Source of the DNA: Phaseolus vulgaris
Taxonomy: Eukaryota; Streptophyta; Magnoliopsida; Fabales; Fabaceae
Reading direction: 5' to 3'
DNA: 64,000 bases
NCBI RefSeq assembly: GCF_000499845.2
Contig: NC_023758.2
Location: forward strand, 36,616,608-36,680,607
In this document: positions 22,635 through 33,312 of the stretch, piece by piece
Position numbering within the stretch: position 1 is the stretch's first letter
Layout: each line of letters opens with the position of its first letter
The notes under the pieces: model-generated
What the model was told of the DNA's origin: nothing
Databases searched by the model: none
Seen by the model: the letters and a program-made list of their open reading frames with translations, nothing else
Made by a program: the position numbers and the translations under genes

Positions 22635-25600
22635 TAGGTGAAGATCAAGAACCCCCAACTTGTGTCGTAGCGTCAAAAATCGTTCCTTGTCCAATGCCTT
22701 CGTAAAAATATCTGCGAGCTGATACTGTGTCGGTACATATGAAGGACTGATTATTCCAGCTTGTAATTTTTCTCGCACAATGTGGCAGTCTATCTCAATG
22801 TGTTTTGTGCGTTCATGAAATACTGGGTTTGCTGCTATATGTAATGCCGCTTGATTGTCACAGAAAAGTTGAGCTGGCAAGTTACATGGCACCTTTAAAT
22901 CCTGCAACAGATATCGCAACCAAACTATCTCCAAACAAGTATTGGCCATTGCGCGGTATTCTGCTTCCGCTGATGATCTTGATACGTTTGTCTGTTTTTT
23001 TGACTTCCATGAGATAATAGATGAACCAAGAAAAATGCAATATCCAGATACGGATCTCCGAGTTGTCTGACAACCTCCCCAGTCTGAGTCGCAATAAGCT
23101 GTCAATGTCAGATTGTTTTCGGATGGCAATAACAATCCTTGTCCTGGTGATCCTTTGATGTACTTTAGGACTCGAATTGCAGCATCCCAATGAGGTTTCC
23201 GTGGATCCTGTATATATTGACTTAGGGTCCGAACCGAAAATGCTATGTCAGGCCGGGTAACCGTGAGGTATATCAGTCGTCCCACGAGTCGCCTGTATTT
23301 GACTGGATCCTTTAATAACTCTCTGGTGTGAGTTTTAGGTATTGTTCCATTGGAAATTTGTCTGGACGAGCACCTATGAGTCCCGTATCCTGCAAAATAT
23401 CAAGCGCATATTTTCTTTGGGACATGTAAATACCAACTTTGGAACGGGAAAATTCAATCCCTAGAAAATATTTTAGATCTCCAAGATCTTTAATGCGAAA
23501 TTGTTGTAATAAACAATCTTTAACACGCTGAATTTTTGTCAAATCATTTCCTGTCAGAAGAATATCATCCACATAAATCAAAAGGGCAGTAAATGATGAG
23601 TTATTCTGTCTTGTGAATAGAGAGTAATCTGTCTTGGACTGTTGAAATCCTACAGATTTAATCACATGAGAAAATGTTGAAAACCATGTTCGAGATGCTT
23701 GTTTGAGACCATAAAGGGATTTGTTGAGTCGACATACAATGTTCTCCCCCTATCGATGATGTCCGGGTGGCAAGTCCATGTAAATAATTTCATGCAATGT
23801 GCCATGTAAGAAGGCATTTTGCACATCTAGCTGGTGAGTAAACCAATTTCTGGCTGCTGCAATGGTGAGGAGACACCTCAAAGTTGTTAATTTTGCTGTT
23901 GGTGAAAAAGTTTCAGAATAGTCGACACCTTCAATCTGAGTGTACCCCTTTGCGACAAGGCGCGCCTTATATCTGTCGACGCTACCATCTGAGTTGTACT
24001 TTAGTTTATAAACCCATTTGCATCCGATGGGTTTCTGTCTAGCGGGTAACGATGTCAAGGTCCACGTTTGATTTAGCTGCAAGGCGGAAAGCTCTTCGTC
24101 CATTGCTTTTTGCCAATTTGGATCAAGGATAGCTTGAGCATAAGTGTGAGGTTCTTTGGTGGCTGTTATGTTAGCAAGATATGCACTATGAGTAGAAGAA
24201 AATCGTGAATTAGAAAGAAAATGATGCATAGGATACCTGGTTCCATTCTGTCGGTCTTGGGCAGTGGTCGAATGATTGGCTTGGGATCCCGTTACGTAGT
24301 CTTGAAGCCAGGAAGGTTGGGTTGATGTGCGACTGGATCGTCGAACAGGAAGGTCGGTTGGAGAAGGTTTGGTAATGGGTGCTAAACTTCTTGGCATGGG
24401 AGAAGAAGGTTGGTCTACTGGAGGTTCAGGTGTATTATGACGAGTAGGAGAAGAAGGTTGGTTTGATGGAGGTTCAGGTGCATTGTGACGAGTAGGAGAA
24501 GAGGGTTGGTTTGATGGAGGTTCAGGTGTATTGTGACGAGTAGGAGAAAAAGGTTGGTTTGATGGAGGTTCAGGTGCATTGTGATGAGTAAGAGAAGAAG
24601 GTTGATCGAGTGAATGTTGGACAGGAGTGGGTAAGTCAATGTCAATAGTGGGCAAAATACCTTGTAATGGAGGTGAGGATTGTGTTTGTGACTGTTGGCA
24701 GAATGGGAAAACACTTTCATGGAAGATGACATCCCGACTTGTAAAAAAAGTGTCTGCATCTATATCAAATAATTTGTATGCTTTTTGACTGTGAGAATAA
24801 CCAATGAAGATGCATTGTCGGGCACGCGGATCAAATTTTTGCTTAGGTGAAACAACAGTTGCGTAACAAAGGCAACCAAAAGTTTTTAGGTGAGAAAGTG
24901 AAGGTGGTTGATTATATAGTAGCTCAAAAGGTGATTTATTTTTTAGTAAAGGTGATGGCAAGCGATTAATGATATATGTGGCGGTTAAAACGCATTCTCC
25001 CCAAAATTCTAATGGTAAATTGGACTGAAATAGGAGGGCTCGTGCTGTGTTTAAAACATGTCTATGTTTGCGTTCTACTACCCCATTTTGCTGAGGAGTG
25101 TAAACGCAAGTGCGTTGACATTCAATACCTTTTTTGAGAAAAAATCATACATTGAAATAAATTCCAGTCCGTTGTCAACGCGGATGGTTTTAATAGATGC
25201 CTGAAATTGATTTTGTGCAAATGTAATGAATGACTCTAAGAGATGTTGGGTTTCAGATTTGTGATTCATAAGAAATAGCCAAGTACATCTAGTATAGTCA
25301 TCGACTATAGTGAGAAAAAAACGTTTTCCAAAATGAGTTGGGGTTTTATGAGGACCCCAAATGTCACAATGCAATAGATTAAATGGAGAATGAGATTTTA
25401 TTGTGCTTAAAGGAAAGGGTAGCCTTGTCTGTTTAGCTTTGGGACAAATACTACAATGATTATGAATGGGAATGAGATTTTTACTGATAGGGATAGGTAG
25501 TAGGGAAGATACAAGTTGTAGACACGCTGGAGAAGGATGTCCAAGGCGCTTATGCCATAAATCAGGATCGGTCGATATTTGAGATGCGTGGGCTTGGTTT

Positions 25601-26130
25601 GTAAGAGGGGACATGTAGTATAAGCCTGCGTGTTGTTTACCCGAGCCAATCATCCTCCCCGTAGCCAAGTCCTGTAAAACGCAACCATGTGGAGTAAAAA
25701 CGACACAACAATTTAGTGAATTGGTTATCTTACTAATGGACATGAGATTTAAATTAAAAGAAGGAACACAAAGAACATCTTTGAGAGTGATTTTGTCATT
25801 GAATTTAACTGTGCCTGTAGATGAGATGGGCGCAGTTGAGCCTGTGGGCAGATTAACATTTGAAATAAATGATGATGAAGTGTGTGTGGAAAATTGTGAA
25901 TCAGATGCAATGTGATGGGTTGCTCCGCTATCCAAAATCCATGGTTTCGTAAAAGCAGAATTAGAAAAGGAGTTATGGGCAAGCAGACCTGCAGAGCTAA
26001 CAAACGTGTCACTTTTACCGTTATTGTTGAGCGAGTAAATAGCCCTTGCCAATTGTTGAATTTGTTCGGCACTGAAGTGTTGTACGAGGTTTCTATCGGA
26101 CTCGTTACTGATGCCTTCTTTGCCAGACAT
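22626..26130 (-). pseudogene. Copia-3 pol (protease, integrase, RT, RNase H), nearly intact
   Basis: The frame opens at 26130 with MSGKEGISNESDR. Protease DSGATHH starts at 25932. The integrase zinc region (HKRLGHPS ... CSICPKAK) lies near 25560-25430 and its DNGLEF core near 25180. RT carries YVDD at 23564-23575, and RNase H ([15 protein letters not shown]) starts near 23100, ending at 22626. Damage is light: a frameshift in an A-run near 25130, a stop where CAG became TAG at about 23748, and a frameshift near 23330. With no gag it could move only with helper particles, and now not even that. A 48-bp tandem repeat sits between integrase and RT. Confidence 0.92.
24415..24605 (-). repeat. 48-bp tandem repeat in the copia-3 pol linker
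   Basis: About four units encode a 16-residue repeat of the form HNAPEPPSNQPFSPTR. All keep frame. It lies in the low-complexity linker between integrase and RT. Confidence 0.85.
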
Positions 26131-26184
26131 GATTTTTTATTTAGGGGATAAAAATGGAGAGGCTGTCAGGGCACCAAGATCGGT

Positions 26185-26196
26185 GCTCTGATACCA
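26185..26196 (-). other. Copia-3 primer-binding site
   Basis: The minus strand reads TGGTATCAGAGC, an exact match to the initiator tRNA-Met site, directly next to the LTR. Confidence 0.93.
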
Positions 26197-26441
26197 TATA
26201 AGAAAATGATAAAAAATGATAAGAAGAAAAGATGTTTCTTATTCTCTTATGTGTATATTACATCGGTCATGTATAGGAAATATACATGGAGTTTCTCTCT
26301 CCCAAATTACAATCTAATTAAGTAGGATACTAATCATGAGATTCTATAATTATTAAATTAATTGCATATAATTGGGTACAATATCGTCAAATATTGCATA
26401 CAATAATTGCATATAATTTTATAATTATTATTTTCTTAATA
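26197..26441 (-). repeat. Copia-3 5' LTR
   Basis: 245 bp; see 22374-22618. It is followed by the right CTACT duplication at 26442-26446. Confidence 0.92.
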
Positions 26442-26446
26442 CTACT

Positions 26447-26929
26447 CCTGATCATGTACGATACTAAATACATTTTAATGTTGTAATGCAGACACACTTT
26501 TCAGTTGTGTCACTGTGCTATGTTGGGGGTAGATTTTGAATATATATGATGAAGATATATAACAGTTTACATACATTGTATTGTTTGTGGGAACCACATA
26601 TTCAGTCTCACTTACGCTTATAAACGAGAGCCAAAGAAAATGTAGCTGGAATATCTTCCGTGTTGCCTCACGTTAAAAATGTGATTGAATTATATGACAG
26701 CTGTTTTGACAATAGAGATACAACTTGTGGGTTGTTTGAGAGAGTAAAGGAGATTCAACTCTGATAACAATACAGATACAACTTAGTGGGATGTTCTAGC
26801 TGAAGGAAGTTAATTTATTTGAGGATGCAATATCAGCTAAGAAAATCTCCGTAGATCTAGTCGAGGTGAGGCAGTGTTTTAAAAGGAATGTCTAAGAAAC
26901 ATTTAAGATAGTCATAGAAATAAGAAGTT
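26447..26929. other. Unassigned sequence after the GH1 relic
   Basis: The first 30 bases continue the GH1 frame (LLLIMYDTKY). After that I see no coding match. Confidence 0.4.
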
Positions 26930-27027
26930 TTATGTATCATTTTAGAGTAATCTTCAACTATAATAATATTTCACTTTTCTCAATAATACTCTAATAAGAT
27001 GACATTTTTGTGAACATTATTATTAAG

Positions 27028-28237
27028 TGAGTCTTGATATATTGAGAATCTCTAACACTAACACATATTTAACGCTGTAGACGTGACAATGACGTGACAG
27101 AGTTAGATTGCGCGCGAATTAGCAGCGCGGGCTTCAAACTAGGGTAAAAAGGAATATTTACATCAGTTCTTAGTAACAACCGGTGTAATATATTTGTTTT
27201 TACTCAAAATGACTCATATTACACCGGTTAACCAGTGTAATATATGACCCATATTAAAAAAAAATTGATTTTTTTTCATAAAGAGTGGGTGGGTCATAAA
27301 CGTCACATAAGTAACCACTTACAAACACACGGGTAACCAGTTTTGCGTGCGTCACATAAGTAACCACTTATAGATACACGGGTAACCAGTTTTGCGTGTG
27401 CTAGTATATGTGGAGGAACCTGTGATTGGGTAACCAGTTCTAGTAGGGTTATTACACCGGTTAAGTCATCTAATCGATGTAATATATGGTTTTTATTAAA
27501 AAAAATGATTTTTTTTCATGAAGAGTGAGAGACCATAAACATCATATAAGTAACCACTTACAGACACACGAGTAACCAGTTTTGCATGTGTTAGTATATG
27601 TGGAGGAACCTATGGCTGGGTAACCAATTCTGGTAGGGTTATTACACCGGTTAAGCCATCTAACCGATGTAAATATGGTTCTTATTAAAAAAATTGAATT
27701 TTTTTATGAAGAGTGGGTGGCTATAAACGTCACATAAGTAATCACTTACAGACACACGGGTAAGGTTTTTTTACCATGATGGTTTTTTTTTTGGTTTTTA
27801 GGCAAGTCATGCCAATTCGGTACGACTTCATATGCAGAAGTCGTCCCAATTAGGCACGACTTCTGCCATGTCATACTAAAGTCGTGCCAACTTGGCACGA
27901 CTTCAACCTTGTCATACTGAAGTCGTGCCGAATTGGCACGACTTGCCTAAATTTGTAATTTATTTTAAACGGACCCCATTTTGGTAAAAACAAAAAAAAA
28001 TAACCCCATCATGGTCAAAAAACCCACGGGTAACCAGTTTTGCGTACGTCACATAACTAACTACTTACACACACACAGATAACCAGTTTTGCGTGTACTA
28101 TGGATCATATATTATAATATAGAGTCAGTGTCACATCCTCACCAAATATCACGTCTGTAAAGTCAATTAATGTCACGCAAGCGGTGTCAAGTCTGTGTTA
28201 TTGATAGAGGTTGTTAATAAAACATATTTCTTATTAG
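27028..28237. mobile_element. 1.2-kb repeat-rich insertion, unclassified
   Basis: It consists of imperfect tandem units of roughly 185-225 bp. Each has ACACCGGTTAA..., an A-run/T-run, CATAAGTAACCACTTACAGA and GGGTAACCAGTTTTGCGTG; a shorter 53-bp repeat occurs near 27300-27400. It has no coding frame. The flanks TTATTAAG and CTTATTAG may be an 8-bp duplication, but that is weak. Repeats of this kind occur near the ends of CACTA or hAT elements; the class is not settled. Confidence 0.55.
27764..28024. mobile_element. Mutator-like MITE, 261 bp
   Basis: Terminal inverted repeats read GGTTTTTTTACCATGATGG on the left and, inverted, GGTTTTTTGACCATGATGG on the right. A perfect 9-bp target duplication (CACGGGTAA, 27755-27763 and 28025-28033) is the length typical of Mutator-like elements. 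The interior holds repeated near-palindromes built from AAGTCGTGCC and GGCACGACTT. It is inserted in the repeat array of the enclosing element. Confidence 0.88.
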
Positions 28238-28386
28238 GTATAATTCTAAAGATTTGAATTACTCTAAAAAAAACAAAAATTAAAAGCATAACAACATATT
28301 TTATTTGAATGGTAGATACTATATGGTTTACCATTCATTAAATTTATTTTATTTGAATTCTACATACTAGATGGTTTAAAAATAAT

Positions 28387-29130
28387 TTAATATTCTTCCA
28401 TGGATAATATAGGAATGCCTTGTTCGTTCCTGAAAAAGTTTTCAGGATCAACCTTGGTCTTCACTTTAGCCAATCTCTTGAAGTTATTATTGAAATACTT
28501 CAAACCCCAAATGCTGGCTTGGGTGTAACTTGTGTAACCATTGTTATTTACCCCAATGTCAAGGTCTCTGTAATTTATATATGCAGCTCTAGGAGAATTT
28601 GAAACATAAGGTTCCATATTTTTATACTCTTCTAATAAAATTCATGTGTCTTTCTGCTATCTCGTCCGCTTCCTCTTGACAGGTCACCCAATAGTGTATA
28701 TGAAAAATGTATTGAGATCTGTGCGAGAACGCAATTTCAAATTCTGAAATCTCGTTCATTATGCCCCCGTAAGGAGCCAATTGAAGTTGAGCATATTCAA
28801 CCTTAGCATCACAAAGCAAACGCCATAATCCTCGTAATCCCTAGATAGGAATAGGTTTTTTCACATAATCAGATTTTCCTTTGTAATTTCCATAACGAAT
28901 TTGAGTTCTGTTGAGCATAGATTCGGGGGATTCATTGCCTGAAGATCCAATCAACAGTCGTTTCTGTCCAAACCCAACTCTGGGAGGTTGTTTTGCATCA
29001 ATGGAATAAGCTCATCTACTCCTCCCAGAAACAAGGACACAAATCTGGCTTGTATTGTTAGCTTTCCATGTTGACTTGAATTAACCCTTGTTATGTCCAC
29101 CCTAATTATTATGCGTTCGTCCAATTTATG
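28387..29130 (-). pseudogene. BBE-like fragment 3 (C-terminal half)
   Basis: It matches about residues 277-538 of the intact gene and keeps the C-terminal end ([17 protein letters not shown]). It is broken by a 2-base loss near 28620, a stop near 28846 and a deletion of about 58 bp at 28957, flanked by ACA. At 29130 it is fused to copia-2, so its 5' half is gone. Confidence 0.9.
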
Positions 29131-29139
29131 CCACAAGAA

Positions 29140-30480
29140 ATAAAACAAGATTTGTTGTAAGAGGTTTTGACCAAGAGAAAGGTATTGACTTTAATGAAGT
29201 ATTTTCTCCTATTGTTCGTCATATTTCAATACGTATATTACTTGCTTTAGTTGCCTTGTATGATTTGGAGCTGGAACAGTTAGATGTGAAAATTGCTTTT
29301 CTTCATGGTAATCTTGAGGAAGAGATTTACATCCAACAGCCTGAGGGGTTCGTTGTTCCTGGAAAGGAGGACCATGTATGTCGCCTGAAGAAATCTCTCT
29401 ACGGCTTGAAGCAATCACCAAGACAATGGTATAAGAGGTTTGATTCTTTCATGGTTGGAAATGGCTACTCCAGAAGTAGCTATGATAATTGTGTCTATTT
29501 TCAAAAGACATCTGATGGGTCATTTATATACTTGTTGTTTTATGTTGATGACATGTTGATTGCTGCAAGAGATAAATTTTTAGTTAACAAGTTAAAGGCT
29601 CAGCTTAGTAGTGAATTTGATATGAAGGACTTAGGTCCTGCCAAGAAAATTTTAGGAATAGAGATCAACAGAGATCGTCAAGCTGGAAAACTTTTTCTAT
29701 CACAAAAGAAGTATGTTCTTAAGATGCTTGACAAATTTGGAATGCGAGATTGCAAAGCTTTTAATACTCCAATTGCCGCCCACTTCAAGTTGTCATCAGA
29801 TCAGTGTCCAAAATCAGACCAGGAGAAAAGGCGCATGTCACATGTCCCGTATTCAAATGCAATTGGAAGTCTCATGTATGTTATGGTATGTACTAGACCT
29901 GATTTAGCTTAAGCTGTTAGCATTTTTAGCAGGTTCATGCATAATCCAGGCAAGGCACACTGGGAAGCCGTTAAATGGATACTTCGTTATCTGCAAGGGT
30001 CTCCAGATCTTGGTTTGGTATTTGATCAACATAGAGCCGATCCCGGAGGAGCAGTTGGCTATGTTGATGCTGACTATGGTGGTGATTTAGATCGGAGAAG
30101 GTCACTTTCAGCCTACATTTTTACCCTATGTGGGTCTGCTATCAGTTGGTATTCTTCACTTCAAGCCATTGCGGTTTTGTCCACCACTGAAGCAGAATAT
30201 ATTGTTGCTACAAAAGATATGAAAGAGGCTATATGGCTTCGAGGCTTGGTAAGTGAACTTGGTCTTCAACAAGATGTTCTTGTTATATTTTGTGATAGTC
30301 GGAGTGTTGTCCACTTAACCAGGAACAGTAAGTATCACTCAAGGACAAAGCACATTGAAATTAAACACCATTTTATTCGAGACATTGTTGATACAGGAGA
30401 TATAATTGTTGAAAAAATTCATAGGCCGAAAATCCTGCAGACATGTTGACCAAGCCACTTCCATCTGCTAAGTTCGATCA
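29140..30480 (+). pseudogene. Copia-2 RT-RNase H
   Basis: RT begins at TRFVVRGFDQE-like sequence, with the [19 protein letters not shown] region and YVDD at 29541-29552. RNase H reads YVDADYGGDLDRR from about 30060. It lacks the RT duplication found in copia-1. A TAA at 29910-29912 and a frameshift near 30425 interrupt it. Confidence 0.9.
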
Positions 30481-30569
30481 TTGCCTGAACTTAGCTGGTA
30501 TTATCCATACTTAGTCAAGGCTTCATGGCGAGAGAGTGTTCCAGTAAAAGGCAAGTCAAGGTGGAGATT

Positions 30570-31079
30570 TGTGGGTTATGACTCACCTTTTCGTTTTCTT
30601 GGCATAATTGGGAGGTTACTTGCCACAATTAAATTGTAATCAAATGGAGGTTTCTTACTACAATTAATTGTCATCAAATGGAGATTAATTACCATTAATT
30701 GTATTTATTATTGTTGTCTCCTAGAACCACTATATATGGTGGCTTCCTTCAAGCAATGTAACACACAACAAACAAACAACACACACTTGCTTCCTCTCTC
30801 TTTTCCTATACTCTCTATTTCTTCTCTTGGGTGTAAGTGTTTAACCCATATAGAGAGAATTTGTTTTGGGGCTATTTTTCTATTAGTCTGAGAGGAATTC
30901 ATTGTACTCCCAATACCATTATAGCGGAAGTTTTGGCTCTCTCGCCGGTGGTTTTTTACCTCTATTTAAAGGGGTTTTCCACCTAAAAATTCTGATATCA
31001 TTCTCACTTTACTTGTTACTTTAATTTCTAATCATCTTTTGGTTGAAATTATTACGCTTCCGCACACAATATCCCTACA
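30570..31079 (+). repeat. Copia-2 3' LTR
   Basis: 510 bp, TGTGGGTTATG...CCCTACA, preceded by a purine tract AAGGTGGAGATT at 30558-30569. Confidence 0.92.
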
Positions 31080-31255
31080 GAGACTGACTTTTTGATCTTT
31101 TGATGTGAGTGTTTTATGTTAGTATTGTGGTCTTGTTTGTTTAGTAGATATTTCTTGGGAGTGAGGAAGAGTTTAAAGTGTTATTTGTATAAGGACAGAA
31201 ACACCCCTAAATTGATTTATTTTTATTTTTTAATTTTTTTTTAATAAAAAAAAGT
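31080..31255 (+). pseudogene. LINE A 3' tail after copia-2
   Basis: Same sequence as 11737-11911: LINE 3' UTR, tail motif (TATAAGGACAGAAACACCCC) and A-run. Confidence 0.85.
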
Positions 31256-31985
31256 AAGCGCCAAAAAAAAAATTACATTATTTTAACTTATGTGACCAAT
31301 GTCTAAATTTTTTGTTATTTCATTATTTCATATTTAATAAAGAGAAACTCAGTTAAATAAATATTTTTAATAGCTATCGGTATGTAGGATCGAGCATTTT
31401 TATTGAAGAAAAAGTTGCTTGCACACAGAAGGAATTAAATAAGGGATTTTCACTGCTTATTTTTTTATTTACCATATTCAAAAATTTAATAATATATTTT
31501 TCTGACAACTTTTTATTTATTGAGAAGTGATATATTAATATTTTAATTACTTTTATCTTTTTTTAATTTAAAATATTATTATATTATGATAGAGTTGTGA
31601 AATGTAACATCATAAAACATTAATATTTTATTTTATTTTTTAATTAAAAATACTATTATATTATTATTATAAAGAATTGTGAAGTGTGTGCTTTAGTGTC
31701 AAAGATAAGTTTTCCTTTTTCATTTAAACAAGTTACACTAATGAAATATTGTCTACAAATATGACTTTTATAAATTAACGATTATCATCAAATCATAATC
31801 ACGGAAAAGTTTTTAAGATAGTTTTATCAATAATATTGAACGAATTAAAATTAAAGTATTTTCTAATGTACTAGTTAATTTTTAATTTCTATCAATAAAT
31901 CGATTTTTTTACTATCTTTTGTGAAATACCTGAATCTGTTTGAAAATTTTATAAGTTCAATTCACCCTCCTCTTGAACATAGACA
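31256..31985 (+). repeat. AT-rich spacer S, copy 2
   Basis: Collinear with 11912-12655. No gene. Confidence 0.75.
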
Positions 31986-31989
31986 CTAA

Positions 31990-32585
31990 TAAACCCAACA
32001 AAATTTAGAGGCGTTTCCTTTAGGGGTGGGAGTTGGAGGGGAGAAAAATTTCGTGGGCTGCGTGGAAGAAAGTCTGTGAGCCCTGAGAGGCAGGTGGTCT
32101 TGGCATTATTGATTTGAAAGTTTTCAATATAGCACTTTTAAGGAAATGGATTTGGCGTCTCGGGACAGACAAGGGAGGCTTGTGGAAGGATGTTATTGAG
32201 TTTAAATACGGAGGGTGGAGAAGTCTGAGAGAACAAAGGAGACCTGCTAAGATGTCCCTTTGGTGGAAAGTTTTGAAAGAGGTTTGGGAGTTTGAGAGTT
32301 GGGGAAGGAGGTTTGAAGATCGTTTCAAGTGGAAGATTGAAAATGGGAAGTCTATAAGTTTTTGGGAAGATAATTGGGAGGGGTGCGGTAACTGAATGGT
32401 GCCTTGATCCTTTGGCTTGCATGTATTAGATTTAGAGGTGTTTTTGAGTTTTGTTTTCCTTGGTTGGGTGTAGGTGGGTGTGCCCTCCGCAGTTGTTAGG
32501 AGGTAGTGTTATGTATAAGGGTTTGATCACCCCTGAAATGGTTCATATTTATTTATTCTTTCTTACCGATAAAAAAATAGTGGGT
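31990..32585 (+). pseudogene. LINE B copy 2 with internal deletion
   Basis: The 5' part matches LINE B up to FWEDNWEGCGN (32395). There it jumps to the 3' UTR, and the tail motif (TATAAGGGTTTGATCACCCC) follows at 32512. About 760 bp present in copy 3 (57762-58525) is missing, with CTGAA shared at both edges of the deletion. Confidence 0.88.
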
Positions 32586-33312
32586 CTATTCATAGTTGAA
32601 TATTTTAAGAAATCAATGCTTTATATGTTTTTTACTATTCTTATAATAACACAGAAACACCCAGGTATTGTCTAATGAGTTTGACACTGAGAGACCGTCT
32701 AACAATTTTAATATTACAAGTACTGTATAACAAATTTACATCTTAATGAATCGTTTGATCTGTCTTTGCCATAAGTATTAAAAGAAATTAATGTTGATCA
32801 AACTTGCACTAACTTAATAAATATAAATAATAAATAAATAATATTGACTCCAACTAGTATCGACTAAGTTGATACTAATTTAACATTAACATAAATATTT
32901 TTACTTTATGACTTTATTATACTATAATATTAAGTGAACTTTATTAGTTTTAGATAATCCAATATTAATTTGACATTGACACGTATACTTTTATTTATTG
33001 AAAAGTTAATGTCAACTTAGAGTTAACAAAGACTCTCTTAAATCTAATAATTTTATGTTTATCAAAAAAAATTTATCATTTTAGAGCAGTCATCAACTCT
33101 AATAATATTGCACTTTTGTCAATAATATTCTAATAAAATGACATTTTTGTGAACAATATTATTAAGAGTAATTCTAAACATTTGAATTACTCTCAAAAAC
33201 ATAATTTAGAAGCATAACAACATATTTTATTTGAATGGTAGATACTAGATGGTTTACCATTCATTAAATTTATTTTATTTGAATTCTACATACTAGATGG
33301 TTTAAAAATAAT
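32586..33312 (-). other. 3' flank of BBE fragment 4
   Basis: Collinear with 58713-59450. No open frame. It holds AT-rich sequence with possible polyadenylation signals near the BBE stop. Confidence 0.6.

Larger units (their letters stand above)
22374..26441 (-). mobile_element. Copia-3, young gag-less Ty1/copia element with non-canonical ends
   Basis: Minus-strand element of 4,068 bp with two 245-bp LTRs that differ at only two positions by eye. An exact 5-bp target duplication flanks it. The primer site abuts one LTR and the purine tract the other. Termini are TATAAG...TTAATA on the plus strand, not TG...CA. The gag and zinc knuckle are missing: only about 65 codons separate the start codon from the protease. 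Confidence 0.93.
26930..28386 (-). other. 3' flank of BBE fragment 3, split by an insertion
   Basis: 26930-27027 and 28237-28386 match, in order, the 3' flank seen at 33070-33312 and 59210-59450. The block between them is inserted. Confidence 0.7.
29131..31079 (+). mobile_element. Copia-2, 5'-truncated sister of copia-1
   Basis: It starts inside pol at the point equal to 9795 of copia-1 and runs to a complete 3' LTR. The host sequence after it (GAGACTGACTTTTTGATC) is the same as after copia-1, so both descend from one insertion. Confidence 0.92.

Noticed and set aside
27228..27760. CRISPR-like repeat series
   Set aside because: Plant context, irregular repeat lengths, spacers themselves repeated, no associated genes; it is a tandem repeat in a mobile insertion.
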